Assembly: GCF_947497275.1 (NCBI RefSeq)
Contig: NZ_CANMFS010000008.1
Coordinates: 62,001-126,000, forward strand
DNA: 64,000 nt
Direction: 5' to 3'
DNA from: an uncultured Sulfitobacter sp.
GTDB taxonomy: Bacteria > Pseudomonadota > Alphaproteobacteria > Rhodobacterales > Rhodobacteraceae
Below are positions 7,637 through 16,727 of the stretch, one piece after another. The position numbers and the translations under genes are program-made. Under the pieces are notes generated by a model that was given only the letters and a program-made list of their open reading frames with translations, did not search any database and was not told the DNA's origin. The first letter of the stretch is position 1; every line of letters begins with the position of its first letter.

Positions 7637-9105
7637 TCGACCAGCCGCACGACATCGCGCACCACGGTATCGAGGGCGCCGCGCCCGTCGCCGGTGCGAC
7701 AGCCACTGCCGAGACAGGCGGTCACTTCGACATTCAGCTTGCCATCGGCGGCGGGGCCGAGGGCGAAGGCCTCGAAATACTGGATGACGGGGGCGCTGAC
7801 ACCAGCCTGTACGTCGACGTTCAGACAATCAATGGCGGCGATCACCATCAGCCGGCGTTCCGGGTCGAGTGCCGCGCCCGCGCCCAAACCGGATAGAGGT
7901 GCGCACAGGCGTCCTGTAAGCTGGTTCACCGTGTCCGTTACGGTGCCCAGAAGCCCACCGATCAAGCCGTCGCCGCCACCGCTGCCGGTGCTGATCTCGC
8001 CGCTGGCGGCCAGCTCGGCGCGATAGAAGTCAAAACGTGTCCGTGCTTCGGGGAAAGGATCAGTGCCGTCGAAATGGGCGTTGATGTAGGCAAGTCGTCC
8101 GGTTTCCCAGTCGCCGTTTCCCTGCACCGTGCAACCGCCGCCGTCAAAGCAATCGTCGGAGGGCAGGGCTACGGGACCGCCTGCGTCTGGTTGGCACAGG
8201 CCCGCGCCGTCAAGGCGCCCGGCAAAGATCGAGGGGGCCGCGGCGAAGGCGTCGCCGACAAGGCCAGAAGCAGCACCGACAGCTTCGCCAAAGCGGGTGT
8301 TGACCGCCTGCATCACGCCGTCACCGTCGAGCCCAACGGAAATTTCAAGACCCCCGCGCCCGGTACAGGCGGTTTCGGGGGTGCGCGACGCGATCAGGCA
8401 GGCATTGAGTGCATCGCCCAGAAGCCCGGCGCAGATGCTGAGCCCGTCGAGCGCATCCGTCAGATTGTTCACGACGCTAATGTTGCCGGGCAGCAGGTTG
8501 TTCACATTGACCGAGGCATCGAGTTGCAGCGTACTGCCGATGGCGGCATCCGCATCGAGGCCAATGGTCGGCGCACACATTGCGACCGGCGCGACGTTGC
8601 AGGCTTCAAGCTCGAACGTCCCGGTGGCGCGGGCCGAGGCGCGCGTGTTGATGTCCGCGTCGCGGAAGATCGCGCCGAAGCCCAAAGGTACGTGGCTGTC
8701 CACAACGGCCACATCGACGAAACGCGCCGCGCGCGGCTGGGTGGTTCGGAGGGCGGGGGTGCGAAGAAATCGGCCTTCGGCATTCGGGCGGTAGAACGTC
8801 AGGGTCACGTCGGCCCCGGTCAGCGTCTTTGACCTGGTTGTAAAAGTCTGGCTGTCGGTGATGAGAAGGCGTGCGGCGTTTTGTGCGCGGTCGATGGCAT
8901 CGGTGCGGCCGTCCAGTTCCGCAGCGGATGCGAGGGCCACGCTGTCGGCGAAGGATTGCAGCTCCGATTGCGTAGTGCCGAGCCGTCCGACATCGAAAAT
9001 TAGGGCCATCAGGCCCAGAAACGCCACCAGCGAGAATGCCCAGAACACCAGCATGCTGCCGCGCTCGTCGCGGGTGTAGCCGTTGAGATGTTCGGAAGGC
9101 GTCAT
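7633..9105 (-). CDS. TadG-like pilus assembly protein
   Basis: A 490-residue protein. A short N-terminal leader (TPSEHLNGYTRDERG) precedes the hydrophobic helix SMLVFWAFSLVAFLGLMALIFDVGR, the TadE/G-like N-terminal signature. Next is the conserved segment LQSFADSVALASAAELDG at about 55-72. The rest is a long exported domain with repeated cysteines in short loops (CNVAPVAMCAP, CQPD, CFDGGGCTV, CLGSGCRTG), suggesting several disulfides. The start at 9105 has only a weak ribosome site, and an upstream start at 9150 is possible. It lies between flp and the tadE-like genes. Confidence 0.78.
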   Translation of the reverse strand: MTPSEHLNGYTRDERGSMLVFWAFSLVAFLGLMALIFDVGRLGTTQSELQSFADSVALASAAELDGRTDAIDRAQNAARLLITDSQTFTTRSKTLTGADVTLTFYRPNAEGRFLRTPALRTTQPRAARFVDVAVVDSHVPLGFGAIFRDADINTRASARATGTFELEACNVAPVAMCAPTIGLDADAAIGSTLQLDASVNVNNLLPGNISVVNNLTDALDGLSICAGLLGDALNACLIASRTPETACTGRGGLEISVGLDGDGVMQAVNTRFGEAVGAASGLVGDAFAAAPSIFAGRLDGAGLCQPDAGGPVALPSDDCFDGGGCTVQGNGDWETGRLAYINAHFDGTDPFPEARTRFDFYRAELAASGEISTGSGGGDGLIGGLLGTVTDTVNQLTGRLCAPLSGLGAGAALDPERRLMVIAAIDCLNVDVQAGVSAPVIQYFEAFALGPAADGKLNVEVTACLGSGCRTGDGRGALDTVVRDVVRLVE

Positions 9106-9197
9106 TCTGAGGCGAACCTTTACAAGTAGGAACCAAGAACCCCGCCGCACCGTAGCGATGCGCGGCGGGGTTCATTCGTGCGGTAGTGATTTGGAGC

Positions 9198-9410
9198 TCA
9201 GGTGCCGGAATCCTCGGTGTCGTTGCCTTCGCCGATCGAGTCGAATACCGCGTTCGCATCGCCCATCGTGCTGTTGACGTTTCCGCCCATGGTCAGCAAC
9301 GCGCCTGCGCCGACGGTAACCGCTATGCCGAGCGCGATGCCGTATTCCACAAGGGTCGCGCCTTCTTCGCTGCTGCACAGGCGGGCGAATGTTCTTTTGA
9401 TCAGTGTCAT
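9198..9410 (-). CDS. flp: Flp-family type IVb pilin
   Basis: A 70-residue prepilin, the likely main fibre subunit. The basic leader MTLIKRTFARLCSSEEG ends in Gly and is followed by ATLVEYGIALGIAVTVGAGALL, the Flp hallmark with Glu at +5 and Tyr at +6 of the mature protein. The predicted cut after that Gly would be made by the A24 peptidase encoded divergently nearby. The mature pilin is about 53 residues and acidic at its end (GEGNDTEDSGT). AAGGAAC upstream of the ATG is a good ribosome site. Confidence 0.93.
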   Translation of the reverse strand: MTLIKRTFARLCSSEEGATLVEYGIALGIAVTVGAGALLTMGGNVNSTMGDANAVFDSIGEGNDTEDSGT

Positions 9411-9754
9411 TTCAGGTGTTCCTTGAACTGCGTATTGGAAGCGCGTACCGCGCCATTTGATTACATGGCGCCCGTTCGAAGAGCCGCCGATACGTTCAAT
9501 TTATTATTCATTCGACCAATCCACATCGTTCAGTTGAATGAGCCAATGGGACCATTTCGGGGCATCGTGCGGGCGGAATCGCCACAAACAGGGGGATCGG
9601 CGGCTGGTTTGGGGTTGCACCCTGTTGATAGATCAACGTATTTTTGTCGCAGCCATCACCCGAATTGCACCGCTCTCAACCTGCGGCGCGACACCGCATA
9701 ACGGTCTGCTAATAATTTTGCCTCACAAGATGTTACTTAGGAGTACTTGCTCAA
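9411..9754. promoter_or_regulatory. Divergent promoter region between flp and the LuxR-family gene
   Basis: This 344-base stretch holds no convincing gene and must carry the promoters of the pilin operon (leftward) and the regulator/peptidase pair (rightward). It is clearly richer in A+T than its surroundings, especially at 9495-9540. There, CGTTCAATTT and CGTTCAGTTG form a near-repeat, and TCATTC / GAATGA form a short inverted pair. These are candidate operator sites for the neighbouring LuxR-type protein. I have no motif model to confirm this. Confidence 0.45.
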
Positions 9755-10606
9755 ATGCGTTCACACGCTTTGGATCGTTCACAGGTTCTGCCCTTTTCGG
9801 GTGCCAGCGACCTTCAGCACCGGATCGCGCGCAGTTTCGCGTTGATCACGGATTGGAACGCGGCCCTGCACGGGCGTTTTGCGTTGGACGATGTCGTAAA
9901 GGTGTTGATGCGTCAGACCCAGGCCGCGTACGTCGGAGTGTCGCGGCTCAGCCAGGACCGTGTCCAAACCGTTGCGAGTGCTACGCATCCTCTGGCCCAC
10001 AGCACCGATATGAGGATCAGCGGTGCCACACTGCGCTATTTGCGCGATACACGTGATCTATCCGAATTACTGCCAGGATCAATTTGGCGGTTCTCCGAAT
10101 TAAAGCATGACGTCGGTTTTGATCGCTCGCAGGTGGCAGAACAGATGCGGCGCGAACCTGCAGTAATTACGGTTGTTACCGTCATTCTCGAAGCCGGTGA
10201 GGATCGGATCGACGGGTTCGACATGCTTTTCGAGATTGCTCCGAAGGTCCATCCGGAATTACCGGTCAATATCATTACACAGGCGCTCGCGGATGCATGG
10301 GGGGTACGAAGCCCCGGGCTTGTATCGGGTCTGATTGGCGCGCAGTCGCGCTCTCGCGCGCGCCGGATCGACGGGCCGCGCACCGGTATTCTGGGCGAAC
10401 AGAACCCGTGCCGATTGAGCCGTGCGGAGCAGCGCCTTTGTCATTTGCTGCTGGCGGGCGAGAAGGCCAAGAGCATCGCGGAGATCCTTGGGATCTCGAT
10501 GGCCACGGTCCGCAGTCATCTGAGCAACATCTATTCCAAGACGCAAACGAGCGGGCAGGTCGAATTGATCGCCACAATCAACGCGGAAAGGGGAGCCGCC
10601 GCGTGA
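9755..10606 (+). CDS. LuxR-family transcriptional regulator
   Basis: A 283-residue protein with a C-terminal LuxR/GerE helix-turn-helix at about 220-275 (LSRAEQRLCHLLLAGEKAKSIAEILGIS, with key residues ATVRSHLSNIYSKT). The N-terminal ~200 residues show no autoinducer-binding signature that I recognise, so the input is unknown. AGGAG lies about 11 bases before the ATG. Its stop overlaps the GTG of the prepilin peptidase gene, and it is divergent from the flp operon, so it is the obvious candidate regulator of this pilus locus. Confidence 0.85.
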   Translation: MRSHALDRSQVLPFSGASDLQHRIARSFALITDWNAALHGRFALDDVVKVLMRQTQAAYVGVSRLSQDRVQTVASATHPLAHSTDMRISGATLRYLRDTRDLSELLPGSIWRFSELKHDVGFDRSQVAEQMRREPAVITVVTVILEAGEDRIDGFDMLFEIAPKVHPELPVNIITQALADAWGVRSPGLVSGLIGAQSRSRARRIDGPRTGILGEQNPCRLSRAEQRLCHLLLAGEKAKSIAEILGISMATVRSHLSNIYSKTQTSGQVELIATINAERGAAA

Positions 10607-11088
10607 ACATACCGCCCCTGCTGGCGCTGTTGCCTGCGGCGGTGCTGCTCTACATCGTTTACAGTGATCTGCGAGATCTGCGCATTCCTGACTGGAGTGT
10701 CGGACTGCTGTTTCTTTTGTTTGCGGTCGGGCAGGCGCCGGATCTGTGGGCCGTACCGCTAGCGTGGCGGGTGGTGGTTGCATTGGCGGTTTTCGGTATT
10801 TGCTTTGTACTGTTCGCGGCGCATCTGCTGGGCGGCGGCGACGTCAAGCTTTTGCCGGTGGTGCTGCTTTATGTTCCCGCAGAACGGTTGTCGTGGTACT
10901 TTCTGACATTGTCGGTCTGCGTGATCGTCACATTTTCGGTGATCCGGCTCGTCCGCCGGGCGGACCTGAACTGGCGATGGCGGGGTCTGTCGGATGACGC
11001 CCGATATCCGCTGGGACCGGCGATTGCGCTTGCGGCGCTGGTGTATACGTTCCTTGGTCAGACTGTAGAGACAATTTTAGCCGGATGA
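10603..11088 (+). CDS. tadV: A24-family prepilin peptidase TadV/CpaA
   Basis: A 161-residue polytopic membrane peptidase that would cleave the Flp and TadE/G leaders. It shows the first catalytic aspartate in VYSDLRDLRIPD (about 20-31) and the second in the GxGD-type motif GGGDVKLLP near residue 80. It starts with GTG at 10603, inside the four-base GTGA overlap with the LuxR-family gene, and a strong AGGGGAG site precedes it. The length fits the small CpaA/TadV type, which lacks the methyltransferase domain. Confidence 0.88.
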   Translation: MNIPPLLALLPAAVLLYIVYSDLRDLRIPDWSVGLLFLLFAVGQAPDLWAVPLAWRVVVALAVFGICFVLFAAHLLGGGDVKLLPVVLLYVPAERLSWYFLTLSVCVIVTFSVIRLVRRADLNWRWRGLSDDARYPLGPAIALAALVYTFLGQTVETILAG

Positions 11089-11307
11089 ATCGACGGTATT
11101 TATTGTTTGTTATCAAGCTGGGTTTAATCGGATCGCAGTATCTGTGCTTTGCATGCAATAGTTTTGTTTCTGGCAGTAATTCAACTTAGACGTCACAGAC
11201 CGGAGGGTATACAAGGTAAAGGTGTTAGGCGACATATTCTGGGTTATTGGTTTCCCGCATTGCGTGGCCCGATGCGCGGTGAACGGGTACATAAAAGGCT
11301 GAATTGA

Positions 11308-14300
11308 GTGTCTCGGAAAATCGGAATGTTACTTGTTCTGACAAGCCTGCTCATGAGTATGGCGCTGTTTCACTACGTCCGCAAATTTCAGAACCTGAAT
11401 GCGCAATCCGAATTCAACGAGATCACCGCCGACGGCATCGACAATATCGAAGCCCGAATTAACAGCTATTCGCAGGTCCTGACCGGGATCGCGGCGCATA
11501 TCGCGGTAACGGGAGCCATCTCGCGTTCGCAGTATGTCGAGTATATGGCAAGCCTTGATCTGGCGCGGGAATTTCCCGGTTTGCTGGCGGTGAATTTCAT
11601 CAGCTCCGTCCTGCCGGATGAGGTGCCCGCGGTCGAGGCGGCGCTGTCGCGTGAATACGGACGCGCGGTTACGACAAAGCCTGCGACGGAAACAGCCGAG
11701 AAGATGATCGTAACACGTATTGCCCCCGAACAGGGCAACGAGGGTGTTATCGGTCTCGATACGTCGTTCGAGCCCGGACGCCGCACCGCGTTGAACCGTG
11801 CCCGCGATACGCGCGATTTTGCGCTGTCCCCGCGGATCTTTCTGGTTCAGGATGATACCCGCCAACCCGGTTTCCTGCTGTCGCGGGCGGTTTACGCCGA
11901 TGCAGGCAACGGTGCGTTTATGGGCTGGGTCGTAGCACCATTCATCGGCGCGGCGGTACTGAAAGATGCCAGCGCCCAACTTGGGCAAAGCTATGATCTC
12001 ATGGTATTCGATGCAGAATTCGCGGATCCGCAAGCGGTGGTCTACGCCAGCGCGACCGAAGCCGGCGGACGCATAGAGCGTAACTATAACCTGGCGCTGA
12101 ACGGGCAGCTTTGGCATCTGAAATTTGTCAGCACGCCAGCGTTCGACGCGCGGTTCAACGCCTTTCTCCCGCTGGCGGCGATGGCCATCGGTCTCATGTT
12201 GACCGCACTGCTCGCTATGGCGCTCAAGTACAGTGATCTGCGCAGCCGCGCGTTGGCGCAGGTGGCCGAGCAGCGCGCGCGCCAGTTGGGGGCGCGCGAG
12301 GAAGAGAACCGAACTCTGCTCGACAGCACGGTTTCGGTGGTCATGGGGCTTGATGCCAGCGGACGGATCACCTTTGCGAACGCGGCGGCGGCGCGCTTGT
12401 TCCAGCGCGATGCCTGCGATTTCGAAGGCCGCGATTTCGATGATTTCGTTGTTCTCAAACCGGGGCGCAGCGCGGACGGATACAATGCCGAAGGATTTGC
12501 GAATAACGGCCAGACGTTGCTGCTGGATGTCGAAACGAACGGCTGGACCTCTGCGGACGGCGCGGAACAGACCACTGCGATCCTGCGCGATGTGACTGGG
12601 CAGATCACGGCGCGGCGCGAGGTTGAAACCGTGCGCAGCCGCTTTGACGTGGCGCTTGCGGGTGCCGAAATCGGCATTTTCGAGCTTGATCTCGAAACCG
12701 GCAAATCCATCGTGTCGGACACGTGGCACAAGATCATGGGCACGACCGACCTCGCTGCGGATTTCGACACGCAGGAGCATTTTCTGAATCGGGTACACCC
12801 GGATGATCTGCCGACGCTGATGGAGGCGGACCGCCGTTGCATCGACGGACACAGCAACCGCACGATCGCCCAGTACCGCGTGCGTTTCGATACGGAATGG
12901 CGGTGGATGTGTTCGGACGCGGTTGCGGTGGAACGAAACGGTGCCGGACAGGCGACCCGCCTTGTCGGAACGCAGTCGGATGTCACGGCGCTGCACCACG
13001 CGCGCAATGCGCTTGAAACGAGCGAAGCCCGGTTCCGGATGGTGGTGGAGGAAGCGCCGGTGGGCATGGCGCTGATGAACGGGCAGGGCCGTTTCAGCGG
13101 CGTCAACGTCGCGTTGGAAAAGTTCAGCGGGTATTCGGCGACCATGTTGACGGACCGCATGGGTATGTCGGACTTGTTGAGCCGCGAAGATTTCATCTGC
13201 ATGTCGTCGGATGTGCGCGATATTCTTGCGACCGGATCTGGCACGACCACCTATCAGAACCAATTCCGCATTCAGACCCGCGACGAAGAAGAGCGGTGGG
13301 GCCTGTTCAACGTAAGCTGGACCTACGACAAGAACGCCGACGAGAACGTCTATATCGCACAGATCGTCGATATTACCGACCAGAAAAAAGTAGAGCAGAT
13401 CAAAAGCGAATTCGTCGCGACGGTCAGTCACGAATTGCGCACGCCACTCACCTCGATCAAGGGGGCGCTGGGGCTGTTGGGGGCCACGGACGCAAAGACG
13501 ATGACGGCGGGTGCGCAGCGATTGCTAGAAATTGCGCGCGTCAACGCCGACAGGCTGACCGCAATCGTGAACGATATCCTCGATCTGGAGAAGATCTCTT
13601 CGGGCGAGGTGGTTTTCGAAAGCGAAAACGTCTGCCTGAACGATCTTGTCACGGCATCTGTCAACGAGATGGGGCCCTTCGCCCAGCAGCACAACAACAC
13701 GCTTGAAACCGTGGACGCCGGGAATGACATGGTCGTGCGTATCGATGCCGGCCGAACGCGGCAGGTTCTGGCGAACCTGATTTCCAATGCATGCAAATAT
13801 TCAGACCCCGACACCCCGGTTACTGTCCGCTACGAGCGTTTGGGGGAGCAGGCGATCATCTTTGTTCAGAACTTTGGACCGGGGGTGCCTGAAAGTTTCC
13901 GGTCGCAGATCTTCGATGCGTTTACGCAAGCCGACGGGTCCGACACGCGGTCGAAGGGGGGAACCGGGCTTGGCCTGAACATTACGCGGCAGATCGTGGC
14001 GCGGCAGGGCGGGCGCGTAGGGTTCGAAAGCAAGAAAGACGCGGTGACCGTATTCTGGTTCACCTGCCCCCTGGTGAAGGTCGATGCCCTGGTGCCGCGC
14101 CGGCAGAAAGCGAAAGTACAAAGACCCTATACGGAAAGGTTGCGTATTCTGCACGTCGAGGACGATCACGACTTTGCCGATGTGATCAAGGCGGGTTTTG
14201 GGCCGACGATCGATTTTGTGCATGCTGAGAGCATTTCGCAGGCCCGCCCCCTGATAGAGTTGAGCCATTGGGATGTGGTGCTGGTCGACTGGACGTTGCC

Positions 14301-14508
14301 CGATGGCAATGCTTGCGAACTTCTCGCCGCAGTGGCTGAGCATCAGCCGCAGGCGAAGGTCGTGGGACTGTCGGCGCACACTGCGCCGTTCGAGGATGCG
14401 CGTGTGGTGTTGAACATGACGAAATCTCAAGTCGAAATTGACGTGATCGTGAAGCAGGTGAGAGACCTTGTGACAAACAGCACTGGGCCGGCGGAAAAAA
14501 AGCGATAG
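11308..14508 (+). CDS. Hybrid sensor histidine kinase, CHASE-PAS-HisKA-HATPase-receiver
   Basis: A 1066-residue membrane kinase. Transmembrane helix 1 is at about 7-24. A periplasmic CHASE-type domain follows (EARINSYSQVLTGIAAHIA and the GLDTSFEPGRR region), then helix 2 at about 283-306, and three PAS-like modules at about 335-440, 445-570 and 578-700. The HisKA has its phospho-acceptor His near residue 708 (ATVSHELRTPL). The HATPase domain has NLISNACKYS and GGTGLGLNI. A C-terminal receiver has Asp near 994 (VVLVDWTLPDG). It starts with GTG at 11308, supported by AAAGG upstream; an ATG at 11326 is an alternative. CHASE domains bind small extracellular ligands. The ligand here is unknown. 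Confidence 0.9.
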   Translation: MSRKIGMLLVLTSLLMSMALFHYVRKFQNLNAQSEFNEITADGIDNIEARINSYSQVLTGIAAHIAVTGAISRSQYVEYMASLDLAREFPGLLAVNFISSVLPDEVPAVEAALSREYGRAVTTKPATETAEKMIVTRIAPEQGNEGVIGLDTSFEPGRRTALNRARDTRDFALSPRIFLVQDDTRQPGFLLSRAVYADAGNGAFMGWVVAPFIGAAVLKDASAQLGQSYDLMVFDAEFADPQAVVYASATEAGGRIERNYNLALNGQLWHLKFVSTPAFDARFNAFLPLAAMAIGLMLTALLAMALKYSDLRSRALAQVAEQRARQLGAREEENRTLLDSTVSVVMGLDASGRITFANAAAARLFQRDACDFEGRDFDDFVVLKPGRSADGYNAEGFANNGQTLLLDVETNGWTSADGAEQTTAILRDVTGQITARREVETVRSRFDVALAGAEIGIFELDLETGKSIVSDTWHKIMGTTDLAADFDTQEHFLNRVHPDDLPTLMEADRRCIDGHSNRTIAQYRVRFDTEWRWMCSDAVAVERNGAGQATRLVGTQSDVTALHHARNALETSEARFRMVVEEAPVGMALMNGQGRFSGVNVALEKFSGYSATMLTDRMGMSDLLSREDFICMSSDVRDILATGSGTTTYQNQFRIQTRDEEERWGLFNVSWTYDKNADENVYIAQIVDITDQKKVEQIKSEFVATVSHELRTPLTSIKGALGLLGATDAKTMTAGAQRLLEIARVNADRLTAIVNDILDLEKISSGEVVFESENVCLNDLVTASVNEMGPFAQQHNNTLETVDAGNDMVVRIDAGRTRQVLANLISNACKYSDPDTPVTVRYERLGEQAIIFVQNFGPGVPESFRSQIFDAFTQADGSDTRSKGGTGLGLNITRQIVARQGGRVGFESKKDAVTVFWFTCPLVKVDALVPRRQKAKVQRPYTERLRILHVEDDHDFADVIKAGFGPTIDFVHAESISQARPLIELSHWDVVLVDWTLPDGNACELLAAVAEHQPQAKVVGLSAHTAPFEDARVVLNMTKSQVEIDVIVKQVRDLVTNSTGPAEKKR

Positions 14509-14618
14509 ATAGAAGATCGGTGCCTCAGAATAGACGTTTTGATAGCCGATACGGTGGCGAGCACCGCGCGCCACCCGTTCTGCGCGCGCCTTGGAATTGA
14601 CGGTAAAGGGAGGCCGGC

Positions 14619-14984
14619 ATGTTGAAATTGCTGCACGTTGAGGATGATCCGGATATTCGTGAGATCGCAAAGCTCTCGCTTGAGTTGTCTGGCGAGTTTG
14701 AGGTGATCCAGTGCGAATCCGGTCCCGATGCGCTTCGGACCGTTGAAGGATACACTCCAGATGTTTTGCTTCTGGATATGATGATGCCGGGAATGACCGG
14801 TCAGGAAACGCTGGAACGTATGCGCGCGGTACCGCATCTTGCTAACATTCCCGCGATATTCATGACGGCGCGCGCGCAGGAAGTCGAGCACGAGGCGCTG
14901 CGTGCCATCGGGGCCGCGGAGGTGATCAGCAAGCCGTTTGATCCGATGTCATTGCCTGACCAGATCAAGGCGGCGCTGAAATAA
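14619..14984 (+). CDS. Single-domain response regulator (CheY-like)
   Basis: A 121-residue stand-alone receiver. The acidic pair is at residues 9-10 (VEDDPD), the phospho-acceptor Asp is at 53 (VLLLDMMMPG), Thr is at 83 (FMTARA) and Lys is at 105 (ISKPFDP), so all key residues are present. It has no output domain. It lies 110 bases after the hybrid kinase and faces the Hpt/receiver pair across a hairpin. It is plausibly the shuttle in a phosphorelay with the kinase and the nearby Hpt protein; that link is inference from position. Confidence 0.9.
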   Translation: MLKLLHVEDDPDIREIAKLSLELSGEFEVIQCESGPDALRTVEGYTPDVLLLDMMMPGMTGQETLERMRAVPHLANIPAIFMTARAQEVEHEALRAIGAAEVISKPFDPMSLPDQIKAALK

Positions 14985-15070
14985 CCCACGTGCGCAGGGG
15001 CAGTCAGTTTGCACCTTGCGCCAGAGGCCCGGTGCAGGAGGAATCTCGTATCGCGCCGCGCGGTTGAACG

Positions 15071-15108
15071 CATAAAGGCTTCCGAAACCACGTCCGGAAG
15101 CCTTTATG
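15071..15108. terminator. Perfect 14-bp inverted repeat between convergent genes (bidirectional terminator candidate)
   Basis: CATAAAGGCTTCCG at 15071-15084 pairs perfectly with 15095-15108 across a 10-base loop. It lies between the receiver gene ending at 14984 and the convergent Hpt gene ending at 15179, where a shared terminator is expected. The stem ends are A/T rich on both strands (AAA/TTT within the stem) but no long T run follows. Confidence 0.65.
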
Positions 15109-15178
15109 AGTCTGAGTTTGCGCGGATCCGTTCGGTGCGCTTTTGATCTAATTAACTTCGGTTCGTCTCCGTCCGTCT

Positions 15179-15532
15179 TCAGGACGAGATTTCATTGCAA
15201 CTGGCTACGAACGTATCGATTCGCCAGATTATCTCTCCGGGGCAGACGGCCAGGTCGGCGTATGGCCCTTCGAGGTGATTAATGATTTCCTGTTCGCACT
15301 GTTGTGCATTGTGCCCGAGTTCTGAAAACCCGACGGTGCCCGCCGTGCCCGCGATCAGATGCAGTGTCGCCTTTGCAGCCGTAAGATTATCGGTGATCTC
15401 CTGCGCCGTTTCTCCGTCCCACGCCGCAAGCGCGTGACGGGCGATGTCCGTCTTGCGGGCATCCAGCATATCGACAAAGCGGTCGCGGATCTTTTCCAGC
15501 CCCGGAAGCTCCAGTTTTGCCATGGCGTTCAT
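15179..15532 (-). CDS. Hpt-domain phosphotransfer protein
   Basis: A 117-residue helical protein with the Hpt signature TLHLIAGTAGTVGFSELG, where His58 would carry the phosphate. The usual Lys in the H.LKG.A motif is replaced (IAG), but the Gly/Ala pattern is kept. The ATG at 15532 overlaps the stop of the upstream receiver gene (ATGA) and GGGAG precedes it, so the two proteins are co-translated. This suggests the Hpt passes phosphate to or from that receiver or the single-domain regulator next door. Confidence 0.82.
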   Translation of the reverse strand: MNAMAKLELPGLEKIRDRFVDMLDARKTDIARHALAAWDGETAQEITDNLTAAKATLHLIAGTAGTVGFSELGHNAQQCEQEIINHLEGPYADLAVCPGEIIWRIDTFVASCNEISS

Positions 15533-16512
15533 GCGGTTCTCCCGAATTGAAAGAAGTCTGTCTTGAGGCGCTCATGCTCTTGCGCGGCTTCCTCGGCTGA
15601 GGATTGCGCCTGTCCCAGCGCATTGAGGATCTGGTCGCCGGATTTCCAGACCAGCCGGATCGCCGCGCCGGTGCTGACGCGCGGGTGCAATTCCTGACCG
15701 GTATTCGACATGATATGCGCACGGTTGAGGTACAGGTTGACCTGATCGGTAAGCCGCTCCATTTCCGGACGCCAGCCGCTTTCGGTGATGCAGACATAGG
15801 TACCGTTGCCGGCATAAGTCATGAGGAACTGGCGACCGGTCAGCGTGTCCGAGATGATCTCGGCCACGTCCTCGATCAGGAATTTGAACTCCGCGGCACT
15901 GAGCGTGCTGTGGAAGCCTTCGATCTTGCGGATCGAAAACGCGAAGACGGTCGAACCGAACAGCGAGCTGCGCGACAACTGCGCGACGTAGTTCTCCATC
16001 GCTCTGCATTCGATGACGTTATCGACGTCATGCAGGCTGATCGGGGCGTGCAATTCGACGTTTTCCATGTCCCGGTCCGGCTGTGCGCGCAGCGTCTCGG
16101 CGACGAACACTTTGGTGCCTTTCGGTTTGCGGTTGCGCACCAGGCGGTCGATCACCTCTATCCGGGTCTGCAATTCCGGCACGTCGAATGGTTTCGTCAC
16201 GTAATCGGTCGCCCCGGCACCGAATGCACCGTCGATATAGCGTTTCTCCGACATCGCGGTCAGCATGACAATTGGCGTTTCCACATGGTCGGGCATCGCG
16301 CGGATCTGGCGCGCAAGCTCCATACCGTCCATCCCGGGCATCTGGATATCGAGCATGAAACAGTCGAACCCTGCCTTTGTATCCGATGCCAGCAGATCGA
16401 GCGCCTCGTTGCCCGAGCCAGCCGTCACCAGCGCGTGCTTGCCAAAGCTGGCTACAAACTGAGTCAACAACTCCAAAATGATGGGATCGTCGTCTACTGC
16501 GAGAATTTTCAT
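15529..16512 (-). CDS. Response regulator with a degenerate GGDEF-like output domain
   Basis: A 327-residue protein. Residues 1-125 are a canonical receiver, with DDD at 7-9, phospho-acceptor Asp55 (CFMLDIQMPG), Thr (MLTAMS) and Lys (VTKPFDVP). The C-terminal ~170 residues follow the layout of a diguanylate cyclase domain: VFAFSIRKIEGF where a 'DiD.FK' strand would be, a helix ending in VAEIISDTLTG, and then YAGNGTYVCI at 233-242. The signature GG[DE]EF position reads AGNGTY, so it is very unlikely to make c-di-GMP. The start at 16512 is supported by GGAG upstream. It may act by protein binding. Confidence 0.75.
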   Translation of the reverse strand: MKILAVDDDPIILELLTQFVASFGKHALVTAGSGNEALDLLASDTKAGFDCFMLDIQMPGMDGMELARQIRAMPDHVETPIVMLTAMSEKRYIDGAFGAGATDYVTKPFDVPELQTRIEVIDRLVRNRKPKGTKVFVAETLRAQPDRDMENVELHAPISLHDVDNVIECRAMENYVAQLSRSSLFGSTVFAFSIRKIEGFHSTLSAAEFKFLIEDVAEIISDTLTGRQFLMTYAGNGTYVCITESGWRPEMERLTDQVNLYLNRAHIMSNTGQELHPRVSTGAAIRLVWKSGDQILNALGQAQSSAEEAAQEHERLKTDFFQFGRTA

Positions 16513-16727
16513 GGGTATCTCCAAATTCGGCAAACTTGTTGCGCTTTGAGTGCAACCTGCTGGGGAATCGTGGCGAAAGTAGGACGTATTCCGCGCCAAT
16601 AAGAGGCGATACGAAGGATTGTCTTCGGATTGGAATCGAATTTTCGGGAACCGCGTATCGGTGTGCGGTCAGGTACAGCGGTGGATGGTGTCTGGCGCTT
16701 GCCGCTGCCATGGCGCAGGATAGCGGC

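Noticed and set aside
11329-13431. 700-residue open frame on the minus strand
   Set aside because: It lies wholly antisense to the hybrid kinase, has no motif or ribosome site, and is composed like other shadow frames.
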